From NCBI RefSeq assembly GCF_000786215.1, contig NZ_JROG01000003.1, positions 1,116,001-1,180,000 on the forward strand: a DNA stretch of 64,000 bases. Direction: 5' to 3'. The notes below the pieces were generated by a model. That model did not search any database. It saw only the letters and a program-made list of their open reading frames with translations, and was not told where the DNA came from. This document shows, one piece after another, positions 49,881 to 58,200 of the stretch (position 1 is its first letter; every line of letters starts with the position of its first letter). This DNA is from Sphingomonas sp. 35-24ZXX. GTDB lineage: Bacteria; Pseudomonadota; Alphaproteobacteria; Sphingomonadales; Sphingomonadaceae. The translations under genes were made by a program, and so were the position numbers.

Positions 49881-52103
49881 ATGATGGCTGGCTTCAATTC
49901 GCGCGCTGTTTTCTTCGCGACCATCATCACCGGCAGTTTCCTGCTGTTTCTTGTCCAACCGATGGTCGCACGACTGGCATTGCCGCTGGTCGGCGGAGCG
50001 CCCAGCGTCTGGAACAGCGCGATGCTCAGTTACCAGACCCTGCTGCTGGGCGGTTATGGATACGCCCTGTGGTTGTCGAAACAGCCGTTGAAGCGCCAGG
50101 CGATCCTGCATATCGGGCTTTTGCTGCTGGCCGTGCTGACATTGCCGATCACGCTGCGCACATGGGTGCCCACGCAGCCCGGGCTCGAGGCCCTGTTCAT
50201 CCCGCTGCTGCTGCTGGTATCGATCGGCCCGGTGTTCGGGCTCGTTTCGGCCCAGGCCCCGCTGATGCAGCGCTGGTATGTGGCGGATCCCAAGGCGGGC
50301 GAGCCGTGGTGGCTGTATTCGATCTCCAATTTCGGCAGCCTGGCAGGGCTGCTCGCCTATCCGCTGCTGGTGGAACCGCTGATCAGCACCAGCACCCAGG
50401 TATGGGCCTGGTCGGTCGGCTTTTGCGTTCTGATCGGCCTGGTCTGCCTCGCCGCGTGGACACGGCGTGATATCGCGGTCGCGCCCGTCGCGCCGTTGGC
50501 TGACACGCATGAGGAGACAGCAACGCCCCTGTCGCGGGGCCGGATCGCACTGTGGCTGGTGCTGGCTGCAGTGCCATCGGGTCTGATGCTGTCGACCACA
50601 ACGCACCTCACCACCGACATCGTCGCCATGCCGCTACTGTGGGTGATCCCGCTGGCGCTCTATCTGCTCAGCTTCATGGTCGCCTTCGCCAGCCGCCAGA
50701 CGCTGGCGCAGCTGTTCCTCGTCGCGACCCCTGTCATCATGCTGCTGAGCGGACGCGTGATGATGAGCTCGACACAGCAAGCGTCGGTCTATCTTTTGGT
50801 GCTGACGCTGATCCTGTTCTTCTCGATCTGCACAGCATTGCACAGCCGCCTCTACAGCCTGCGGCCGCACCATAGCGAGCTGACCAAATACTATTTCATC
50901 ATGTCGCTGGGCGGCGCGCTGGGCGGAGCGTTTACCGCGCTGATTGCGCCGCTGGTGTTCAGCTGGACATGGGAACATCCCCTTCTGCTTGTCACGGCAG
51001 CCCTGCTGATCCCGCTACCGGTTCTGTTCGACTGGCCCGAGCGTTTCGGCATCGAACCGGCCCGCGCCCGGAGGCTGGCCTTCGCGCTCACGACGATCGG
51101 CCTGATCCTGGCGTTTGGCCCGTTGAACACCGGCATCCGCGAAGACCATGCGGTGTTGGCAAGCGCGGCGCTGGTCGCGATCATCCTCATCGGGGTCGCC
51201 TGCCTGGCATGGCGGGCCTTGTTCGTCGCCCTGATGTGCGGGCTGATGCTGGCGCAGGGCGGGTTCGACACGATCGCTTCCATGGCGCGGTCGGATACGC
51301 AGCGGAGCTATTTCGGGGTGTATCGCATCCGCGATGACGAAGCGGGCAAAACGCGCTTCTTGTTGCACGGAACGACGATCCACGGGGTGCAGTCGCTCGA
51401 CCCGCGCAAGCGCCGAACCCCGCTGTCCTATTACGGTGCCCGATCGGGGGCCGGGCGCGTGCTGGCCCAGACCGAGGCCTTGTTCGGCCAGAAGGCCCGC
51501 GTGGGTGTCGTCGGCCTGGGGGGTGGAACCTTGGCGTGCTACAGCCGCCCGGGCCAGAGCTGGACATTCTTCGAGATCGATCCCGTCGTATGGAATTACT
51601 CCCGCGACGGCGCGTTCACTTTCCTGCGTGACTGCACGCCTGAGGCCAAAGTCATCATCGGGGATGCTCGGCTGGAACTGGCGAAGCTGCCGAAGGCTGG
51701 CTTCGATGTTCTGGCGGTCGATGCGTTCTCGTCGGATTCCATCCCGCTGCATCTGCTGACCGACGAGGCGATCGGCATCTACATGGGAGCCCTTGCAGAC
51801 GATGGCGTGCTGCTGATCCATATCAGCAACAGTTTCATGCGGCTGGAACCTGCCATTGCCGCGCTGGCGAAACAGCGCGGCTTGTATGCGCTGCAGCTGG
51901 CAGACGAACCCACCAGCGCATCCCGGACCATTGCATCGCACTGGGTCGTTCTGGCGCGTGATCGCGCAACGCTGGACACATTGCGCGCGGCTTCCGGCGA
52001 CACGCGATGGAAACCCCTGATGCAGCCGCTCGGCCCGGCCTGGACCGACGACCACGCCTCGATCCTGCCCTACATGCTGTGGGACAAGCTCCTGGTGCTG
52101 TAG
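49881..52103 (+). CDS. Fused membrane / spermidine-synthase-like protein
   Basis: About 740 residues from ATG 49881 (GGAAG upstream). The first ~470 residues contain roughly a dozen hydrophobic helices (AVFFATIITGSFLLFLVQPMVARLALPLVGGAPSVWNSAMLSYQTLLLGGY at the start). The C-terminal ~230 residues are an aminopropyltransferase-like Rossmann domain: VGVVGLGGGTLACYSRPGQSWTFFEIDP, VIIGDARLELAKL, FDVLAVDAFSSDSIPLHLLT and GVLLIHISNSFM. The GGGT-type SAM loop and DAFSSDSIP segment are typical. The domain order matches the fused MFS/spermidine-synthase family. True polyamine synthesis is unproven for these fusions. Confidence 0.88.
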   Translation: MMAGFNSRAVFFATIITGSFLLFLVQPMVARLALPLVGGAPSVWNSAMLSYQTLLLGGYGYALWLSKQPLKRQAILHIGLLLLAVLTLPITLRTWVPTQPGLEALFIPLLLLVSIGPVFGLVSAQAPLMQRWYVADPKAGEPWWLYSISNFGSLAGLLAYPLLVEPLISTSTQVWAWSVGFCVLIGLVCLAAWTRRDIAVAPVAPLADTHEETATPLSRGRIALWLVLAAVPSGLMLSTTTHLTTDIVAMPLLWVIPLALYLLSFMVAFASRQTLAQLFLVATPVIMLLSGRVMMSSTQQASVYLLVLTLILFFSICTALHSRLYSLRPHHSELTKYYFIMSLGGALGGAFTALIAPLVFSWTWEHPLLLVTAALLIPLPVLFDWPERFGIEPARARRLAFALTTIGLILAFGPLNTGIREDHAVLASAALVAIILIGVACLAWRALFVALMCGLMLAQGGFDTIASMARSDTQRSYFGVYRIRDDEAGKTRFLLHGTTIHGVQSLDPRKRRTPLSYYGARSGAGRVLAQTEALFGQKARVGVVGLGGGTLACYSRPGQSWTFFEIDPVVWNYSRDGAFTFLRDCTPEAKVIIGDARLELAKLPKAGFDVLAVDAFSSDSIPLHLLTDEAIGIYMGALADDGVLLIHISNSFMRLEPAIAALAKQRGLYALQLADEPTSASRTIASHWVVLARDRATLDTLRAASGDTRWKPLMQPLGPAWTDDHASILPYMLWDKLLVL

Positions 52104-52251
52104 GAGGCAAGGGAGCGGCAATCGCTAATGAGGCGGTCGTGCCAATTCACCCGGCAATTACCGGCGAGTGGGACCGCCAGATGGGGCCGCCAAGTGCAGC
52201 CGCCATCGTCACCAACGGCAACTGGTGTCTGCAGGCCCCCAACCGCTTGGG

Positions 52252-55200
52252 TCAGAACGCAAATCTGAGGCCTGCCTGGGCGCCATAGCGGGTGTCGGCA
52301 TCGCCGCCCTCCAGGCTGGCAGCGCCGAACAGCACCAACTGCGGTGACAGCACGACATCCGCCCCCAATGCTGCGGTTGCGCGCAGCGGGGTGCGGCTTG
52401 CGCCTTCGGACACCAGCCGCAGCCCCAGGCCCTGGCCCGAACCCGCAAAGCCCGCCAATGCTGCGGTATCCTCCCCTTGGACCTGATAGCGCACGCCCAA
52501 TGACAGATAGGGTTTGACCATCGAGTCCGGCTCGACACCCCCGCTGAAGTTCAATCCGGCATCGACAAACACCGCGTTCTGCCTGTCTCCTGCGACATTG
52601 AGGGCAAACGGCGTGCTACCGGTCTCGGTCGCGCGACCGCGTGTGGAGCGGATCGCGGTCATGCCGACGCTGGGCTGAACGGCCCAGTTGTCGCCCATCG
52701 CCACATTGTAGTGCGCGCTCACATCGGCGATCCAGCCTTCCAGATCGAAGCGGGCGTCAGTGCGGCCACTGGGCACGACCCGCCGGGTGACGCCGTTGCT
52801 GCCGTTATAGGCGATGGTCGCCTTCAGCCCGAAACTGCCGCTGGTCAGGCGGCCATGCACACCCGCGACGAAGCCATCCGCCTCGGTCCTGGCGCCAATG
52901 TGGCCGATCTGCTGGGTGCTGTCGACATAGCCGCCGAACACCCCGAACGCGCTTGCCTGGCTGCCGTAGCCGATCCCGCCGAGGAAGCCGAAGCCGGTCG
53001 TGCGCGCCGCCGCCGTGCCGCGTGCAGCCTGCGCCTCCAGATTGCCATAGCTGGTCAAGCCGCTGGCAAAGGTGAACAGGCCCGGCGTCGTACGGTTTGT
53101 TGCAAACGCCTGCCCGCGCCCGGCATCGGCGACCGAAAGCCCCTGATCGATACCGATATGCTGCGCGCTGGCATAGGCTTCTGCCGACACCAGGCTGAAG
53201 CCGGTGGTGCTGGCAACGCCCTGGGCGTTGATCAGCTGCGGCAGAGCGGCGCGCAGCGCGGCGGACGACTGGCCGCTGACCAGCACCGCGTTGACATAAT
53301 CGATGGTGCGCTGGACCTGCGGCGAGAAGCTGGTGTCGTTGAGGAACTGACCCAGCAGCTGCACCGACCCGCCCCGCACCGCGACGAAGCCGAACAGCGT
53401 TGCTGGCTTGATGATGGTAGCGAACGTGCCGGTGACCCCGCCGGTCGTGGTGATCAGATCGATGGTCCGGCCCGGCTCGATGACCTGGTCGGCGGTCAGC
53501 TGCAATGTGGCATTGGACGCAATGCTCAGGCTGCCATTGACAACCAGCCGGTCGGAAATCGTCGGCGAGATTTCAAACACCGAAAGCGATCCGCTGCCCA
53601 GCGCAACATTGCCGTTGACCGTCATCGTGCCGGGTGAAGCCCCCGGGCTCAAAATGCCGGACACCGAAAGATTGCCATTCACCGTGCCGGCAGAACCGAA
53701 AATGGCATTGCTGCCCACGCTGATGCGGCTGGCATCGATGGTCGAACCCGCAAGACCGATCAGCCGTCCCCGGACCAGTTCGACCGTTCCCAGCGACGCG
53801 GTGTTGGCGATGGTGGCAAGGCCGTCGTTCATCGTGAACGCTTCGACACGCGCAATCGAACCGAACATGACCGGCGCGCTGGTGCTGCCGCCAGTGACCG
53901 TGATCCGGTCGGCACCCGCACCGCCGTCGACCGACCCGATGAAGCCGCCATCGACGGTCAGCTGATTGTCGCCCTGATTGAAAACGAGATCGCGCGTCAG
54001 CAGCGATGCCTGCCGCGCGATGCTGAGGGAGCCCGCAGCATCGACCCGTTCATAGACAAAGCTACCGCTGGCCAGTGCCAGCGTGCCCAGGCCTTCGGTC
54101 TGCAGCCGCTCGAACCCGGTGAACTGATCGGCCGATATTGATCGCGTTCCAGCCTGCTCGAGGATGATCGTGTCGATGCCTGCGCCGCCGCGCGCGGTGC
54201 CGGCCAGCACACCGGTCTCCGCCAGACGCAAACGATCGTTGCCGTTGCCCAGGTCGATCGTGCCGGTGACGCGTCCGCCCGATGCGATGGCCAGAAGCTT
54301 GTTGCCATCGGCAAATGCGATCGTCTCGCCACTTCCGCCGAGCGATCCTGCAACGGTCAGGCTGCCGCCCGCAAGGCCGATCTGCTCGAAGCCGGTGACG
54401 ACCCCCGCCAGCGTGACCGGCGTGGTCGCCGTGAAGATCAGCGAATCCAGCCCGGTACCGCCCGAGTACACGCCCGCAGCCCGCGCGGCACCCAGCATCA
54501 GCAGGTCATCGCCGCCGCCCAGCGCGACATTGCTCAGATCGCCATCGGCGGCCACGCGCTCGATCGCGTTGGTTCCGTTGATGGCTCCGATGGTGAAGCC
54601 ACCCACGGCCAGGTTGAGGCCTACGCCCGACAGGCTGACCGTCTCGAAGCTCTGCGTCAGCGCCAGCCCGAGCACGCCATTGCCATCGAGCGAGAGCCGC
54701 TCGAAGCCGGTCAGCTGACCGATGCCGCTGCGGTTGCCGTCCAGCGTCAGCGCGATGGTATCGACGCCATTGCCGCCTGCGATGCTGCCGCCCAGCCGCG
54801 CGCCTGCTGCGATACGCAAGAGATCGTTGCCATCCCTCAGGTCGGTCTGACCAAACAGGATGCCGCTGCCCGCGATGCTGATGTCTTGATCGCCCGCGCC
54901 GAAATCGATCACCCCGTCGTTGGCGAGCGTTCCAGTCACGGTGAGGGCATTGCCACCCAGCAGGATGCGCTCGAACCCGTCCACCACGCCGCTCAGCGTG
55001 ACCGGACCATTGGCCGTGAATTGCAGCAAGTCGGCCCCTGCCCCGCCGAGATATTGCCCTGCAGCACTGGCTGTGCCGATCGCGAGCAGATCATTGCCGC
55101 CCGCCAGCGATACGGCACCAACGCCGCCATCGATCCGCACGACCTCTGCCGCATCCGAGCCGATCAGCGTGCCGACCGAGAACCCTCCCAGCGTTAGGTT

Positions 55201-58200
55201 GAGGCCTGTTCCGGCGAGGAAGATCGACTGGAAATTCTGGTCGAGGGTCAGCGTCAGCGTTCCGATGCCATCAACCGCGAGTTGCTCGAACCCGCTGCGC
55301 GCGCCGATGCCGGTGCGGTCGCCCGCGAGGCCAATCGAATACAGGTCGGTCCCCGCGCCGCCGTTGATGGTGCCGCGCTGGATCGCACCCGCTTCCAGGC
55401 GGAAGGCATCATCGCCCTCGCCCAGGTCGATGGCGCCTGCCACCGTTCCGCCCGCCGCCACCAGCAGCTGCTGCGCGCCTGCACCAAAGCTCAGCCTGTC
55501 ATCCGCAGCACCCAGCGTTCCGGCCACGACCAGCCTGTTGCCGCCAAGAGCGATCTGCTCGAAACCGGTGGCGGACCCCGTCAGTACGACCGGATTGGTC
55601 GAACTGAAGCGAAGCGCATCATCGCCGGTGCCGCCAGAATAGCTTCCGCCTGCGGTCGCACTTCCAAGCGTCAGGCTATCATTTCCCGCGCCCAGCGATG
55701 CCAGCGCGATATCGCCGTCGAGCGTCAATCCCTCGTTGGCATCAGACCCGAACACTGCGCCAATGCCGAAGCCTGCGAGCCGCGCATTCAGCGATGTGCC
55801 GAACAGCTGGACGACATCGAAACTCTGATCGAGCGTCAGTGTCAGCGTACCGCTGCCATCGATCGCCAGTTGCTCGAACCCGTTGCGCGCGCCAATCCCG
55901 GTGCGGTCACCATTGAGGTTCAGCGAATACAGGTCGGTGCCAGCGCCGCCGCTGACGCTGGCCTGGTTGTTGGCCCCGGCGAGCAGGCGGAAGACATCGT
56001 CGCCGTCGCCCAGATCGATCGCACCTGCAACCGTGCCGCCTGACGCAACAACAAGCCGCTGCGCGCCCGAGCCAAAGCTGTACGCGTCGCCTGCGGCGCC
56101 CAATGTGCCTGCAACCATGAGGGTATCGCCGCGCAGCGCGATCTGTTCGAAGCCGTTGGCCGACCCTGTCAGCACAATCGCATCGGCTGCGGTGAAGCGC
56201 AGCGCGTCATTGCCCGCGCCGCCTGTATAGCTTCCCGCCGCGATGACGCTGCCGAGCGAAAGGGTGTCATTGCCGCCGCCCATCGAGGCAAAGGCGATAT
56301 CGCCATCGAGCGTCAATGCCTCATTGCCGTCCGACCCGAACACCGCACCGATCGCAAAGCCCGCGAGCTGCGCGTTCAGCGACGTGCCGAGCAGCTGGAC
56401 GACATCGAAGCTCTGGTCGAGCCTGAGATCGAGCAGGCCGCTTCCGGTGAGCGCCAGCTGTTCAAAGCCGCTGCGCGCGCCGATCCCGTTGCGGTTTCCG
56501 GCGAGCACGACCTGATACAGATCGATCCCCGCGCCGCCATCGACTGCGGCTGCCGAGCTTCCGGTAATCTCGACAAATGTGTCATCGCCGTCGCCCAGCA
56601 GCACGGTGCCGCCGATCGTGCCTGCGTTGATCACCACGTCCGCTCCGCCGAGCAGCGAGAGGCCGCCGGCGATCGTGCCGTTGTTGAAGATGCGCTCGCT
56701 TGAGGCGCTGCCGGTGATGGTCACGGGGCCATTGGTGCGCAAGGTCTGGCCCGCAAGCACCGTTGCGCTGCCGCCGGTGATGCCGATGGTGTCGAAGCGG
56801 AACAGGCCCGAATAGGTGACGTCGCCCGACCCCGTCTGGGTGAAGCTTTCGAAGTTGATGAACTGGTCGCCGTTGACCGCGCCGCCACCGTTGGCGTCGA
56901 GCACGAATGCATCGGTGCCGGTGCCCGCATCGACCGTTCCGATCAGGCTGGCGCTTGCCCGCTGGACGAACATGTCATCGCCCGCGCCGAGGAACACATT
57001 GCCGTCGATCAGACCGGTGTTGACGATGGTGTCTGCGCCCTCGGCCAGATTGATCGATCCGGTGATGCGGCCCGTGTTGACGATGGTGTCGGTGAATTCG
57101 CCGAACGTCTGGATGGCTGTGGCGAGGGGGACTACAGCATCGGCAGCGCGCGGCGCATTGTCAGCCGCACCCGTGATGCTGCCGTCGTTTCGCAGCGTCA
57201 GCCCGTGCTGGAACGTTGCCAGCGCGATCGACTGCGCTCCGGATGCTTCGATCAGACCGGTGGCGGTGTTGGTGATGGTCGAACCGGTCGAATGGCCTGC
57301 GTTGATCAGCACGCCGATCGCGAGCCCGCTCAACGACGATGGCCGGTTTCCGAAAAATGTCTGGCCGCCGCCATTGGCCCTTATGGTGCCGCTATTGACC
57401 AAATCCAGCGCGATGCTGCTCGTTGGCTGTGCATTTAGTTCCAGGCCGGCGCCCCCGAGCCCGGAAGCTTCGAGAATCCCGCTGTTGTTCAATGTCAGTT
57501 TCGCAGCCGCGACGTTGAACTGATCGATCCGCAGCGCCGCCCTGTTTTCAACCGCGCTGCTGATTGTTCCACTGTTGGCAATCGTAGCAATCGTGTCGGC
57601 TGTGTCGGGCAGAAATGCCAGCGAAGCGGTCACGCCGCCATTGCGGATCGTTCCCGAATTCACAAAACGGAATGTCGAAAGTTCAGTCCCCAAGAGTGAC
57701 ATGGCAGACGCAAAGCCGCCCGTGGTGACAATTCCACTGTTTTCAACGTTCAAGCTGCCGGTTGCACCCACGGCGATGGCAATCCGGTTGGTCAGGGCCT
57801 GCGTGCCGACATTTCCGCTGTTAACTAGCTGACGGGTCGCTAGCCCGACAAACCCCAACGTTCCACTGTTGGTCAACGAACTCAGCTGCACTTCGTTTGA
57901 CGAAACGAACCCGCCAGAATTTGTCAATCCAGTGAGACCTGCAGTCGTGGAGGCTGTGTTAACGATCGAGCCATTTCCGCTGACAAAAATGTTGGTTGAA
58001 AGTGGCGCGTCGGCGTTGATGGTGACGGTCGTATCCGAGCCAAAAGCTTCAACAGCAAACGCTTCGAAATTGACCGCCGGAATGGCACCCAGCGTCACGG
58101 TCCCGTTGGATGTGCGCGAATAGCCATAGATGTCGAACCCGGCACCGCCGTTGATCGTACCGGTGACACCGCGAACTCCATCGACTTCAAAGAACAGATC

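Noticed and set aside
54141-56487. CRISPR-like or transposon-like repeats
   Set aside because: Repeats are in-frame 196-codon units within one protein; no short spaced repeats or terminal inverted repeats.
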